Positions 40,228 to 49,616 of a stretch of DNA of 64,000 nucleotides are shown in pieces. A model generated the notes under the pieces. That model did not search any database and had not been told where the DNA came from. It saw only the letters and a program-made list of their open reading frames with translations. How positions within the stretch are numbered: position 1 is the first letter of the stretch; each line of letters opens with the position of its first letter. The stretch lies in contig CP099988.1 in assembly GCA_024167805.1 (NCBI GenBank), positions 2,665,001 through 2,729,000 on the forward strand, given 5' to 3'. Position numbers and translations under genes: made by a program. Source of the DNA: Methanobacterium sp. ERen5. GTDB lineage: Archaea > Methanobacteriota > Methanobacteria > Methanobacteriales > Methanobacteriaceae.

Positions 40228-41241
40228 TTAATTATAATCCAAATCATCGTAGAATTCTGATAAAGCATAAAAAGATTCATTAGGTTCCCAATTCATGTCT
40301 TTATATGTTTGACCATGACCCTCACGCAATGTTTTAACCAAACTGTAACTTGCCATGTCCATGTCATAACGCGGATCCTTCGAATGTTTAAAGGTTGGTT
40401 GTACGAAAGTAAATACAAAACCACCATCCACTCCAGAATTCTCCAGAATATTCAGTTGTTCTGTTAGTTCAAAGGCTTGTACAGCTTCATTTCTTACATA
40501 GTTTCCATTTAATTCTTCACTGTTCAATTCATCCAAAATGTTCCAAGCCCATCCTCCAAGATCTTCTGCTCCTTCATAGATACAGCATCCGAATTCTCCA
40601 ATTACAACTGGTTTGCCATGTCTAGCAAAACTTTTAAGGATTTTAGGATATTCTTTTTTTATCTTTGCATCTCTGTATATATCAACACATACAAAGTCAA
40701 AGTTTTTCCAGTTAACAGCTTCAAATGGTGTGGATGCATAAGTTACAGGGCCTTTAAACACATTTCTAACAAGGGCATTTCCCTCCTCTAAAAATTGGTT
40801 TAAAATTATATTGTGCTTTCCTTTGGTAACAATTTCCTTGAAATCATGACTTTGTAATCTTTCCATGAAGTTGTCACCATTTAATATTCCATTCATGAAT
40901 AAAGAGAGTTCTGTTCCCATTATAAAGACTACTTTTCCTTCATATTTTAATCTAAGTTTCTCGGTTTCAACAGCTGCTCCAACAAGGTATTCCATGGTAT
41001 CCTCTGGAGTTTTATCCCAAAGTTCTGGAGAAACCCATACTTCAAGACCCAGATTGAGTGCAAATTCTGAAGCCTTCATAAGACGTTTAACATCTTTTCC
41101 ATATATTTTAACCACATTGCAATGCAGGTCTTCTTTAATTATTTTAAGTTCATGTTTGATAGTGTCTCCTTCAAATTCTGGGCGAAAATTTTTGTCCATC
41201 ATCACCCTTCCAACATCGTAGCATACCCCTCTGCGATTCAT
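40228..41241 (-). CDS. TIM-barrel glycosidase-like protein
   Basis: This 337-residue soluble protein looks like a (beta/alpha)8 glycoside hydrolase of the GH5/GH-A clan. RRGVCYDVGRV starts strand one, VVKIYG follows, FIMGTELSLF offers a strand-4 Glu and KPVVIGEFGCC a strand-7 Glu, the two catalytic carboxylates of the clan. WAWN and GGFVFTFVQPTF complete the barrel. There is no signal peptide, so the substrate is cytoplasmic. Proteins like this are sometimes annotated as abortive-infection proteins. The upstream PadR gene, 50 bp away and on the same strand, may control it. Confidence 0.65.
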   Translation of the reverse strand: MNRRGVCYDVGRVMMDKNFRPEFEGDTIKHELKIIKEDLHCNVVKIYGKDVKRLMKASEFALNLGLEVWVSPELWDKTPEDTMEYLVGAAVETEKLRLKYEGKVVFIMGTELSLFMNGILNGDNFMERLQSHDFKEIVTKGKHNIILNQFLEEGNALVRNVFKGPVTYASTPFEAVNWKNFDFVCVDIYRDAKIKKEYPKILKSFARHGKPVVIGEFGCCIYEGAEDLGGWAWNILDELNSEELNGNYVRNEAVQAFELTEQLNILENSGVDGGFVFTFVQPTFKHSKDPRYDMDMASYSLVKTLREGHGQTYKDMNWEPNESFYALSEFYDDLDYN

Positions 41242-41291
41242 CTCAGCTTTACCCCCATAAATCTGTTTGAATAAATTATTTAAAGAATTTT

Positions 41292-41846
41292 TTACTTCAC
41301 TGAATTGTATATTTCTTCAAATCTTTCATGAAGAGAAATAATTTCCTCTCTATGTTCAGAAAGCTTTTTTGGCCTAAAATCTTCTAAAATGGATATATAT
41401 CCATTTAATTCTGTAATTGTTTTTTTAATTGTGATTTTATTATGATCTACATAACTTTCCTTGAGTAAATTTCCAAAAAGTTTGTAGGTTGTTTCTGTCC
41501 CCTGTTTCGAAAGGCTGTATTTTCCATCAACATTTTTAACGATCAAGTCTTCTGAAACCATCTTTTTTAACATTGGGTATAGGGATCCGTTTGAAGGACG
41601 CCACGATAGATGTTCTTCCAATGTTTGATTATCTGGAAATTTAATGTTGTGCATCTTCTCAAATCTTTTGTTCATATCCATGAAGTTGACTTCATGCAGT
41701 TTTTGATGTTTTAAGTGGATGTCATCTGCTATTTCCACACCATTTTTAGGACCTTCACTCAAAACAGAAAGTATCCAAACTCTTAATCCCCCAATTTTTT
41801 CTAATTCTTCCATTCTTTCTCGAATATCCCTATGGTTAACAAACAT
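41292..41846 (-). CDS. PadR-family transcriptional regulator
   Basis: This 184-residue PadR regulator has an extended wing. LRVWILSVLSEGPKNGVEIA is the first helix pair, SWRPSNGSLYPMLKKMVSED the recognition helix (PxNGSLYP form), and GKYSLSKQGTE the wing. A C-terminal helical dimer domain follows. ATG 41846 follows GGGG; an upstream TTG at 41867 is less likely. Inverted copies of ATAAGTCGAC in its promoter are likely operator sites. It may also control the glycosidase-like gene behind it. Confidence 0.85.
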   Translation of the reverse strand: MFVNHRDIRERMEELEKIGGLRVWILSVLSEGPKNGVEIADDIHLKHQKLHEVNFMDMNKRFEKMHNIKFPDNQTLEEHLSWRPSNGSLYPMLKKMVSEDLIVKNVDGKYSLSKQGTETTYKLFGNLLKESYVDHNKITIKKTITELNGYISILEDFRPKKLSEHREEIISLHERFEEIYNSVK

Positions 41847-41873
41847 CAAATTACCCCTAACAAACAAATAATC

Positions 41874-41970
41874 ATAAGTCGACTAAACGATTCAAAAAAT
41901 TTTACTTATTCATTATAAACTCTACATTTATCATCAGCCCGCAAATAATCAGATTTGAATGTCGACTTAT
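41874..41970. promoter_or_regulatory. Inverted 10-bp operator pair before padR
   Basis: ATAAGTCGAC (41874-41883) and its inverse GTCGACTTAT (41961-41970) lie 77 bp apart in the upstream region of the PadR gene. The second copy continues CGACTAT, making a tandem TCGACT. SalI-like GTCGAC is rare in such A+T-rich DNA. Probable PadR binding sites for autoregulation, perhaps with looping. The rest of the 41847-42224 gap shows no gene except a doubtful 21-codon frame at about 42040. Confidence 0.45.
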
Positions 41971-42224
41971 CGACTATTTAATTATTTTATTATATAAACT
42001 GATCTGCAACATCCCAAATTACAAGACAAAAGGATTAGCATGAAAAAAGATTCTTCAATGGGACTTGATCACTACAAAGATGCAATTATTAACTATGTTA
42101 TTTAGTTTAAATTGATTATTTATAGGATTCTTTGTGAAATTTTATGGTTATTTATCCACATATTTACTTATAGATGTGAACCCAGAATTAGAATCCATTA
42201 AAGTATCCCTTGGGGTGAAAAAAA

Positions 42225-42950
42225 TTGAAAAATAATAATAGTTTAGATCAGCTGAAATCAATTTTAAATGACTCACCGGATTCCATTTTTGTACATAACC
42301 TTAAATGTGATTTAATTTATGCGAATAAAGAAGCCTGCGAAAGTCAATTGTATAACAATAGTAAATTTGGCACTTCGCACTTCAACGAACTCGAACAACT
42401 GATTCAAAACAACCTCCTAAAAAATTACAATGATCTTATTAACAACGGATCAAGCTACTTCGAATCATCAAAAATCTGTTACGATGGATCTACCTTAGAT
42501 GTAGATGTTGATTCAAATATAATGGAGTCTGAAGAAGATTCAATAATATTAAGCATAGTTAGAAACTCTTGTGAAATTGAATCTCCCAATTCTAATCAAA
42601 ACGAATTAAATGACATTTTAAAAACGACACGAAAGGGGATGATAATAGAAAATTTGGGTATAATAACTTACTTAAATCATAATCTATGTAATCAGTTAGG
42701 ATACAGTAAGGACGAAATATTGGGCCATGAATATATCGATTTTTTCAAGGGAGTTCAAGAGTTTTCCATACTTGATGAACTTATTAAGGTCAAGATGGGA
42801 GGCGTCAGTAATTTAATATCTAAAATGGAAAGAAAAGATGGTTCAAATTTAATGATGCTCACAGCAATATCACCCATTTACAATAAAAATGGGGAGTATT
42901 TGGGGAACCTATCAACACTCAGAGACATAAAACAATTAGTCAATCATTGA
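42225..42950 (+). CDS. Two-PAS-domain protein
   Basis: This 241-residue soluble protein has two PAS domains: SILNDSPDSIFVHNLKCDLI (about 10-110) and ILKTTRKGMIIENLGIITYL (about 125-235), the second with GYSKDEILGHEYIDF and LSTLRDIKQL. There is no kinase or DNA-binding domain. TTG 42225 follows GGGGTG at 7 bp. It is probably a sensor module that acts on separate partners. An orphan receiver gene lies about 1.2 kb further. Confidence 0.75.
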   Translation: MKNNNSLDQLKSILNDSPDSIFVHNLKCDLIYANKEACESQLYNNSKFGTSHFNELEQLIQNNLLKNYNDLINNGSSYFESSKICYDGSTLDVDVDSNIMESEEDSIILSIVRNSCEIESPNSNQNELNDILKTTRKGMIIENLGIITYLNHNLCNQLGYSKDEILGHEYIDFFKGVQEFSILDELIKVKMGGVSNLISKMERKDGSNLMMLTAISPIYNKNGEYLGNLSTLRDIKQLVNH

Positions 42951-43051
42951 AAAGAATCTTACCATCTAATTTTACATTTTGTTATCCTGAGTACGTTCAC
43001 TTGGTGACACTAACAATCCCATTAAATATAAGATTATGGCTTAAAAATATA

Positions 43052-43267
43052 TCATTCTTCAGGATCTTGTAAAGTGTAATTAAACCATCTTAAGCCTTCA
43101 AATGGGATAATTTGTTCCTCCCATCCATCTTCATCTTTATATTCAATTTCTATAATTCTATTTTCCTTGTTAATTTGTATGTTTCTTATAGAATTTTTTC
43201 CAATTTCAAAGGTAGAATTAAGATCATCATTTCGAAATATTACCAGTTTTGAAGCCCATACTGTCAA
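43052..43267 (-). CDS. Small conserved hypothetical protein
   Basis: This 71-residue acidic beta-rich protein is not one I recognise: KLVIFRNDDLNSTFEIGKNS, IRNIQINKENRIIEIEYKDE, DGWEEQIIPFEGLRWF. TTG 43267 has GGAGG at 7 bp, which supports translation. Function unknown. It lies between the PAS protein and a membrane-anchored protein, each with its own orientation or gap. Confidence 0.55.
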   Translation of the reverse strand: MTVWASKLVIFRNDDLNSTFEIGKNSIRNIQINKENRIIEIEYKDEDGWEEQIIPFEGLRWFNYTLQDPEE

Positions 43268-43374
43268 TTTTATGCCTCCATACTTTAATTCTATATTCTT
43301 TGAATCACATCTAAATTTACACTAAGAAATATTTTATTTCATGAAAGGTATCACCTATATATCTATCTGAAATT

Positions 43375-43815
43375 TTATTTAATTATTAATGAATTTTTCA
43401 CAGTTTCATAGGTTACTTGAGATTGATTGAGAAATATTTCAAATAACAATGCATTATTACGTTTTTTGACTGGAACAAATAGATTAAATGTATTAGCTGA
43501 TTTATCATAAAATTCGGTTGCATTTATCCCATCGACAAGTGTTACGTCTGTTATGTTGGTAGCGTTGTTTATGTAAGTTGAATTCACAGTTATCATATCT
43601 GCTATGAAGTTAGGATCAGACTTGTCACCTTTTTCAGGTGTTGAATTGAAGAAATAGAGTTTACATGTTTCATTTGATTGATCAACTACCTTGATGTTCT
43701 TTGGCAACTTAAATTCAACGTATTTATTTTGATAAACCTTAGTAGCGACATGTGGATGATAAACTAATGCAAAAATAACCAGTCCCACAAATATAGCAAC
43801 CCCAATATAACCCAT
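43375..43815 (-). CDS. Membrane-anchored extracytoplasmic protein
   Basis: This 146-residue protein has one N-terminal membrane helix (IGVAIFVGLVIFALVYH), then an outward domain rich in Asn/Thr (EFKLPKNIKVVDQ, TCKLYFFNSTPE, VNSTYINNATNITDV). It recalls PsbP-like small methanogen surface proteins but is not identified. The best start may be a TTG near 43831 after GGGGGAAG, giving MLNKK joined to MGYIG if one A is added to the A6 run; as sequenced, ATG 43815 is used. Confidence 0.55.
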   Translation of the reverse strand: MGYIGVAIFVGLVIFALVYHPHVATKVYQNKYVEFKLPKNIKVVDQSNETCKLYFFNSTPEKGDKSDPNFIADMITVNSTYINNATNITDVTLVDGINATEFYDKSANTFNLFVPVKKRNNALLFEIFLNQSQVTYETVKNSLIIK

Positions 43816-44124
43816 TTTTTGTTTAACAAATTAAATCTTCCCCCATCTTTAAAATTTGAATATAATTTCTGTACAAATTTTTTATCGTTGGAATATTAGT
43901 AATTTATCCCATTTTGTGGTGATATTTAGTAATAACTAAAATAATTTAATTTAACATGAAATTTATAGATATAAAGAGAAATATTAGGAGTAATGAGTAA
44001 ATAAGTTGACGATCTAATATGGTTAAAACTCGTATAAGTTTAGTTTACAATAGTATTTTTGGATTTAAAATAATGGTTTAGTTGAATATTTTAAATAAAT
44101 ATACAATTCTAGGGGGATTTTGAA
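43816..44124. other. Divergent intergenic region
   Basis: I see no gene here. It holds the promoters of the leftward membrane-anchored protein and the rightward receiver protein. Confidence 0.35.
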
Positions 44125-44511
44125 CTGGGAAATACAAAAATTTTCATTACAGAAGATCAAATGATACTCAAACTTGATCTCAAAAACAGACTTCAATCAT
44201 TAAACTACGAAGTAGTTGGAATGGCTGATACTGGATACGATGCAATTGAACAGATAGAAAAATTAGCTCCTGATGTTGTTCTCATGGATATAGTATTGAA
44301 GGGAGAATTAAATGGGATTGAAACTGCTCAGTTGATCAAAGATAAATATAATATTCCAATAATTTACATGTCTGCATACTACGATGATGAAATATTGGAT
44401 AAAGCCGCAAAAACACAACCGGATGGTTACATCACCAAACCATACGAAGACGTATTGATTCGCACAACCATTGAATTGGCCATGAGAAAAAGGAAGTATA
44501 GAAACGAATAA
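44125..44511 (+). CDS. Orphan response regulator receiver
   Basis: This is a CheY-like receiver of about 129 residues. The frame is open well before the first ATG (44161) and includes the first strand and acidic pocket, LGNTKIFITEDQMILKLDL, so translation must start upstream. VVLMDIVLKGELNGIE has the phospho-Asp, IYMSAYYD the Ser and YITKPYED the Lys. The start is unclear: AGGGGGAT is followed by a TTG (44120) that is out of frame by one base, consistent with a missing A, or by a CTG in frame at 44125. There is no output domain. Confidence 0.75.
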   Translation: MGNTKIFITEDQMILKLDLKNRLQSLNYEVVGMADTGYDAIEQIEKLAPDVVLMDIVLKGELNGIETAQLIKDKYNIPIIYMSAYYDDEILDKAAKTQPDGYITKPYEDVLIRTTIELAMRKRKYRNE

Positions 44512-44627
44512 AAAAACTATTCAATTAATAACTTCTTATTTCTATTTGAAACAGTTAGTTAGTTATCAATCCATACAAAAAAAATCATGGAATAAAACAA
44601 TTCCATAGATATTTAATATGGATAATC

Positions 44628-45356
44628 TTAATCAATAGAATCCATTTTATTTGAAAGAAATTTATCCATTGGAACTATCAAAAGCTCAGGTTTCGTCCGA
44701 ATAAAAAAATGATTTTCTTTAACCAGTATTAATTTTGAATTTGGTATATGATCAACGAGCTCCTCTGCATACGTTACAGGTGTTGATGAATCCTGGGTTC
44801 CATTAACAATAAGTGTTGGTGATTTAATTTCTTTCAAATATTTTGTTCCATCATAACTTGCCAATGCATCGAAGAGTCTTAAAAAAGATGTGGAAGTAGG
44901 AGGGTATTTGCCCATTGCATTCAATAATTCAGGATTATTGGCTACTTCCTTCAATTTTTCGTAGGCTTCCATAGAATTTTCGTCGGAATTTTGAACGGAT
45001 TTAGCTGCAGCCACATTTAATATCAAATTTGAGACTCTGTCTGGATATTTAGCTGCCATTGTAATGGCTATGCGAGAACCCATAGATATTCCCAAAATAT
45101 TAACTCTTTGAATTTTAAGTTCATCTAACAAACTAATAGCATCTTCAGCCATGATTTCTATAGTATATTCTTCATTTGGTTTGTCTGTTCTTCCAGTGCC
45201 TCTGTTGTCAAAAGTTATTAATTTGTACTTCTTTATTTCTTTGATTTTATCTACAAAAGAACCTATTTCACCACCCATACCCCATAGGATCATCAATGGT
45301 TTACCCTCACCGAAAATTTCGTAGTACATTTTGATTCCATTTACATTTGCATACAC
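44628..45356 (-). CDS. Alpha/beta hydrolase
   Basis: This 242-residue alpha/beta hydrolase has oxyanion region LWGMGGE, nucleophile elbow LGISMGSRI (Ser), catalytic Asp in NGTQDSSTP and His in KENHFFI. Relatives include esterases, haloperoxidases and acyl-ester lactonases, and the substrate is not predictable. GTG 45356 has GAGGTG at suitable spacing; the GTG at 45365 overlaps that site. Three spaced operator sites upstream point to control by the TetR regulator encoded next to it. Confidence 0.8.
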   Translation of the reverse strand: MYANVNGIKMYYEIFGEGKPLMILWGMGGEIGSFVDKIKEIKKYKLITFDNRGTGRTDKPNEEYTIEIMAEDAISLLDELKIQRVNILGISMGSRIAITMAAKYPDRVSNLILNVAAAKSVQNSDENSMEAYEKLKEVANNPELLNAMGKYPPTSTSFLRLFDALASYDGTKYLKEIKSPTLIVNGTQDSSTPVTYAEELVDHIPNSKLILVKENHFFIRTKPELLIVPMDKFLSNKMDSID

Positions 45357-45388
45357 TATCTTCACCTCGCATCTTCAAATTGATATTT

Positions 45389-45435
45389 AACATTCTGTTA
45401 TTTATTAACACAGTGTTATTACATAACATAATGTT
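45389..45435. promoter_or_regulatory. Array of three 18-bp-spaced palindromic operators
   Basis: AACATTCTGTT (45389-45399), AACACAGTGTT (45407-45417) and AACATAATGTT (45425-45435) share AACA-N3-TGTT and start exactly 18 bp apart. They lie upstream of the alpha/beta hydrolase gene, in the gap to the TetR gene on the same strand. Regular phasing and dyads fit cooperative binding by several TetR dimers. Confidence 0.6.
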
Positions 45436-45499
45436 ATTTTTATTAAATGTTTTGATTTTACAGGGAAATTTTTGGGACAATAATCATGCTAGAAAAGAG

Positions 45500-46165
45500 T
45501 TAATCTAGTGATAAAAGTTTATTTACAAAATTAAGGAAAATTATGTTGAAGTTCTGATATTCATTTAAGTTCAGTTCATTAAACTCCATCTTCATGACAG
45601 GTGACGGACTGATCATTCCATCTAAAGTTGACAATATGATTATAGTCAAAAGCTTCGGATCCATATCTACCGAAATAGTTTTTTTATCCAAATTATTAAT
45701 TATATCCAATAAAATGTTGAATATTTCCCTTTGAAGCTTTAATATTTCTCTTAAATCCCATGCTGAACTGTTATGCTGTCCATTTGTAAAATTTAATAGA
45801 TCATCAACCTCAAACCTTCCAGACTGGAAATAATTATAGACCTTGAAGTACTGCGGATACATCTGGAAAAACATGTAGTAAGTAGATCCCACCGCATTTA
45901 TCATCCGTCTAGCAGTTGTCCTTTTCACATTTTTTTTGATCATTCCATTTAAAATACGCATACCTTTTAAAATCACAGCAAAACACAAAGCTTCTTTATT
46001 TTCAAAATACAAGTAAATGGTTGCACGATTTAATTCAACTTCATCGGCAATATCTTTCATTGTAACATTATCATAACCCTTTTCAAAGAACAGAATTTCT
46101 GCAGCATCAATCATAGATTCACGCCTCTGTTTTTTCTCACGCTGCTTTCTTTCCGGTATTGCCAT
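45500..46165 (-). CDS. TetR-family transcriptional regulator
   Basis: This 221-residue TetR regulator has the N-terminal HTH MIDAAEILFFEKGYDNVTMK, IADEVELNRATIYLYFENKE. The C-terminal ligand domain is helical and not assignable. ATG 46165 follows GGTGAA; the in-frame GTG at 46177 overlaps that site. It likely binds the AACA-N3-TGTT array at 45389-45435 and represses the alpha/beta hydrolase; the operator match is inferred from symmetry and position. Confidence 0.88.
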   Translation of the reverse strand: MAIPERKQREKKQRRESMIDAAEILFFEKGYDNVTMKDIADEVELNRATIYLYFENKEALCFAVILKGMRILNGMIKKNVKRTTARRMINAVGSTYYMFFQMYPQYFKVYNYFQSGRFEVDDLLNFTNGQHNSSAWDLREILKLQREIFNILLDIINNLDKKTISVDMDPKLLTIIILSTLDGMISPSPVMKMEFNELNLNEYQNFNIIFLNFVNKLLSLD

Positions 46166-46748
46166 GAATTTCACCAAGATGAACTTAAAACCAAATCAAT
46201 CCCAATACTCAAATAAATTTAAGAAGTCATAACTATTTAAGATTTTGATCCCGAACTAAACTTGTCATTCAAAAAAAGCAAATAAGAAATAAGCCCAATG
46301 AATCAATTAATAAAAATAAAAGATAACCTTAATATAATCAATATTAAATTACAAGGCATCGATTTAATTATGCATATGACTAATTTAATTAATAGTGCTC
46401 TGCTGCAACTTAAATTTTAATTGGTTGATATACGAGTACTGTCCCTATGATCAGGTGTTTCTCTATTATTAATTAGGATAGTGAGTTTTTTTATAAAGCA
46501 TCACCGTAAACTCTTAAGTAAAAAAACTTATATGAAATGAATTCAATTTATTAAAAAAGGGAATTAAATACTATTTTTCTATTAAAAATCGAGGGCAGGG
46601 TTAAATTACAGGGAGTCACAGGCAATGAAAAAAGTGAGTTCCCATAAATAGTTAACATTTAAAAAAAAATAGTAGAAATGTAAATTTAGTGTTAAATGAA
46701 ACATGATACGAAACTAATTTTGGGATTCTTCAGAGGATAATGATATAA
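46166..46748. other. Intergenic region
   Basis: I see no gene. It holds the tetR promoter and that of the following membrane protein. No clear repeat or operator stands out. Confidence 0.35.
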
Positions 46749-48356
46749 ATGGTAAAAGAATTCACTATGACAAAATCTGAGGATTTAAATGATTTTTCAG
46801 AGGATAAAACTAATAAATTTATTTGGATCATCCCCGGAATAATAGCATTTTTAATAGCACTCATCCCAACTTTGAGCAATGCATGGCCCTTCACTGTTGA
46901 TATTTATGTACATGCAAGGACTGCTGAAGTTTTCAGTCAATACGGACTCACATTTATGGATCCGATGATAAACCCGCCTAATGGAGCTGCAATAACATCT
47001 CCACCATTATTTAGTTTGATACTGATGTACCTGGGCAACTTTTTTAAAGTAAATTATTTCGATGCAGCACGTTTTTTACAACCGTTCCTTGCATTACTTG
47101 TGGTTTCATCTGTATCGTATGTTGGAAAAAAGTTTTATGGTAATATTGCGGGGATGTCTGCAGGTTTCATTATTATGGCAAGCTATCTTTTCACCAGGAT
47201 GATGTCACCCCTTCCTGAAACATTTGCAATTATATTCGTTCCAGTAGCAATTTATATGTTTTACAAGGCTGTAACAACCAGAAATTATCTATACACATTT
47301 ATTACCAGCTTTTTGTTTTTAGTAATCTTAGCAACCCACCAATCAACAACCAGTCTGCTGTTTCTAATTTTATCCACAATTACATTGGTATTGACCATTT
47401 TAAAAAGGGACAGTATTTATCTTAAGAATTATTTGATTTTTATTTCGATAATTGTTGTTGCAGGTATCATAGCATCCATCGGTCTTTTGATATTTAAACC
47501 GGACATGGCCTCCACAGTCCTTACCTACGCAATAAGCATGATAAAAACATCCGTTCCCTACAACGATCCAATCAGCAATGCAAAATATTTGATCTACTTG
47601 GGTATTGTACTGATTTTCATGTTAATTGGTGGTGTTGTTGCACTGAAAAAACGCACTACTAAGGATCTTTTCATCATCATCTGGATATGTGTGCTTTTCA
47701 TAATGAGCAAATCCTACTGGTTTGGAATAAATGTGTACACCATCAGGTTACTGATCCATTTATTAATACCCCTCTCAATCCTTGGAGGAGTTGGTTTAAG
47801 TTATCTTTACCTTGAATTTAAGAAAAAGGAATTTCCCAATGAAACCGTAAGAAAAAGCTTACTGGTTACAACATGTATAATACTGTCGTTATTTGCTGTT
47901 ATCACTGCCACAAGTTCAAACTTCGAAACAATACCCCAATACAACACCCAACCCTACGGTTCAAGTTCAATCACAGTACCCCAACTCTCACCCCCAACTA
48001 ATGCAGATGTGGAACTTGAAACATGGTTTAACAAATATGGAAACAACAAATCATCAATACTTTCAAATAATTACAACACAAACCAATTCCTAGTGGCAAC
48101 AACAAGCCAACCAGTTATTAACGTTGCAACAAGTGAACATATCATCACAAATGGATTCAAATCATCAGAACTAAATACCTACAAAATAGGATACTTCGTG
48201 TTTGATAAACGTTTAAAATTCCCTTCAAACACCAGTGATAAATATCTTGATCAGGGATTCCTATACCTCAACAGTAAATACAATGTACAATCTATCTTAC
48301 CCTCTGATGCCACCCTACTTTACCAGAATGAGTACTACATGGTATATAAAATCTAA
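46749..48356 (+). CDS. Polytopic membrane protein, GT-C/STT3-like
   Basis: This 535-residue protein has about 11 membrane helices (from FIWIIPGIIAFLIALIPTL to SLLVTTCIILSLFAVITA) and a C-terminal outside domain of about 140 residues. The first loop reads AWPFTVDIYVHARTAEVF, and helix 2 is preceded by NPPNGAAITSPPLF; an acidic residue followed by a conserved His loop is typical of GT-C glycosyltransferases such as STT3 and dolichyl-phosphate-mannose transferases. It may transfer sugars to surface polymers or lipids. The match is by architecture only. ATG 46767 (MTKSED) is an alternative start. Confidence 0.55.
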   Translation: MVKEFTMTKSEDLNDFSEDKTNKFIWIIPGIIAFLIALIPTLSNAWPFTVDIYVHARTAEVFSQYGLTFMDPMINPPNGAAITSPPLFSLILMYLGNFFKVNYFDAARFLQPFLALLVVSSVSYVGKKFYGNIAGMSAGFIIMASYLFTRMMSPLPETFAIIFVPVAIYMFYKAVTTRNYLYTFITSFLFLVILATHQSTTSLLFLILSTITLVLTILKRDSIYLKNYLIFISIIVVAGIIASIGLLIFKPDMASTVLTYAISMIKTSVPYNDPISNAKYLIYLGIVLIFMLIGGVVALKKRTTKDLFIIIWICVLFIMSKSYWFGINVYTIRLLIHLLIPLSILGGVGLSYLYLEFKKKEFPNETVRKSLLVTTCIILSLFAVITATSSNFETIPQYNTQPYGSSSITVPQLSPPTNADVELETWFNKYGNNKSSILSNNYNTNQFLVATTSQPVINVATSEHIITNGFKSSELNTYKIGYFVFDKRLKFPSNTSDKYLDQGFLYLNSKYNVQSILPSDATLLYQNEYYMVYKI

Positions 48357-48536
48357 TTCCATTAATTATCGTGGATCTCCTAAATTAAATCAGAACAGAA
48401 GTTTCAGTTTGGACAGATATATGTCCGGACAGAAATTAAAAAAATGAAAGATTTATTAAGAAATTTAGATTATATAATAAATTATATAATAAAAAATAAA
48501 TTAAGTTGTGTGATATTTAAATTTTGGTGATAAATT

Positions 48537-48707
48537 ATGGTTAAACCAACAATCAAAATAGTTTTATCGGTGATAGCTCTTTTTATAATTGTTTATGTAG
48601 TAGATACTATATTTTTTAGAAATTTATTCTGGGAGCGTTTGATTTCAAATATTGTAATTGTTCTGGTGTTTGCTGTAATTTATCTAAAATATCTAAATAA
48701 AGAATAA
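48537..48707 (+). CDS. Small two-helix membrane protein
   Basis: This is a 56-residue protein made almost wholly of two membrane helices (TIKIVLSVIALFIIVYVVDT and SNIVIVLVFAVIYLKYL). TTGGTGAT precedes the ATG with good spacing. Function unknown. It lies before another small membrane protein gene with 60 bp between. Confidence 0.55.
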   Translation: MVKPTIKIVLSVIALFIIVYVVDTIFFRNLFWERLISNIVIVLVFAVIYLKYLNKE

Positions 48708-48767
48708 GTGAGAGTCACGTAATGATTCATCATTTAAAAATTTTATTCATTTGAGGAGGATCTAGAT

Positions 48768-49037
48768 ATGGATGAAAACTATACTCAGGCCAAAAGGAGA
48801 ATGCACCAATTAAAGGCATTTTACAAAAATTTAATATCCTACATCATAGTCATGATATTCCTTGTTGTTATCAACTATTTCACCAGCCCTAACTTTTGGT
48901 GGGTTATTTTCCCTGCATTGGTTTGGGGTATCTTTCTAGTTATTCAAGGAGTGGGTGTTTACAGTAAACGTGGACTATTCTCCAAAGAATGGGAAGACAA
49001 AAAAATTGAAGAATATATGGACGAAAAAGAGGAATAG
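48768..49037 (+). CDS. 2TM-domain protein
   Basis: This 89-residue protein matches the 2TM domain pattern: an N-terminal basic helix (AKRRMHQLKAFYKNLISYII), two membrane helices (VMIFLVVINYFTS and WVIFPALVWGIFLVIQG), and a charged tail (EWEDKKIEEYMDEKEE). These domains often accompany LytTR or histidine-kinase systems in bacteria and also occur alone in methanogens. GAGGAGG precedes the ATG. Confidence 0.7.
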   Translation: MDENYTQAKRRMHQLKAFYKNLISYIIVMIFLVVINYFTSPNFWWVIFPALVWGIFLVIQGVGVYSKRGLFSKEWEDKKIEEYMDEKEE

Positions 49038-49175
49038 ATTCCATATATTTTAATATTTTTCTTTAATGAAAAACCATAATTAACAACTAAAACTGATTCT
49101 AGCTAAACTGAGATGATTTTAAAAAATTGAAAATATAATGTAAGTGGTGAATAAATAAATCCATTATACTCATTT

Positions 49176-49616
49176 TTATGCAAAGAAGTATCCGCCACTT
49201 TTTATTTGAGGTCGTACATTTTTCCAATAGTATTTTATTGGTGTTAACGATGTTTTTGCGTAGGAAGTTACTGATGATCGGCCACTGTAGAGTTTAACCT
49301 CTGGACTGGTTTCAACTATTTTCAATTTGCTTGAAGTCAATTTAGTAATGGAATAAGTACTGTACCATGAATTGTTAATTGTTTTATAATGAACCCGAAG
49401 CACTACACCATTGCTTGTTTTGTATGTTTTCCATGTATATGTAAACAAACCTCCACGTTCACCCCAGTAAAATTTGTTTGAACCAGAATCAATGAGATTT
49501 TTCTGAACAACTTTTTGGATAGATACTCCATTTGTATTGTTTGTTGCAGAAACAGCACCCGCAAATAGAGCTATTATTACAATTATAACTATTATGGGAA
49601 TCATATTCTTTTTCAT
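49176..49616 (-). CDS. Secreted hypothetical protein
   Basis: This 146-residue protein has a clear signal peptide (KKNMIPIIVIIVIIALFAGAV then SATNN). The mature part is beta-rich with many Tyr/Trp/Ser/Thr (KFYWGERGGLFTYTWKTYKT, NNSWYSTYSITKL). I do not recognise it. Probably a surface or wall-associated protein. It is monocistronic. Confidence 0.6.
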   Translation of the reverse strand: MKKNMIPIIVIIVIIALFAGAVSATNNTNGVSIQKVVQKNLIDSGSNKFYWGERGGLFTYTWKTYKTSNGVVLRVHYKTINNSWYSTYSITKLTSSKLKIVETSPEVKLYSGRSSVTSYAKTSLTPIKYYWKNVRPQIKSGGYFFA

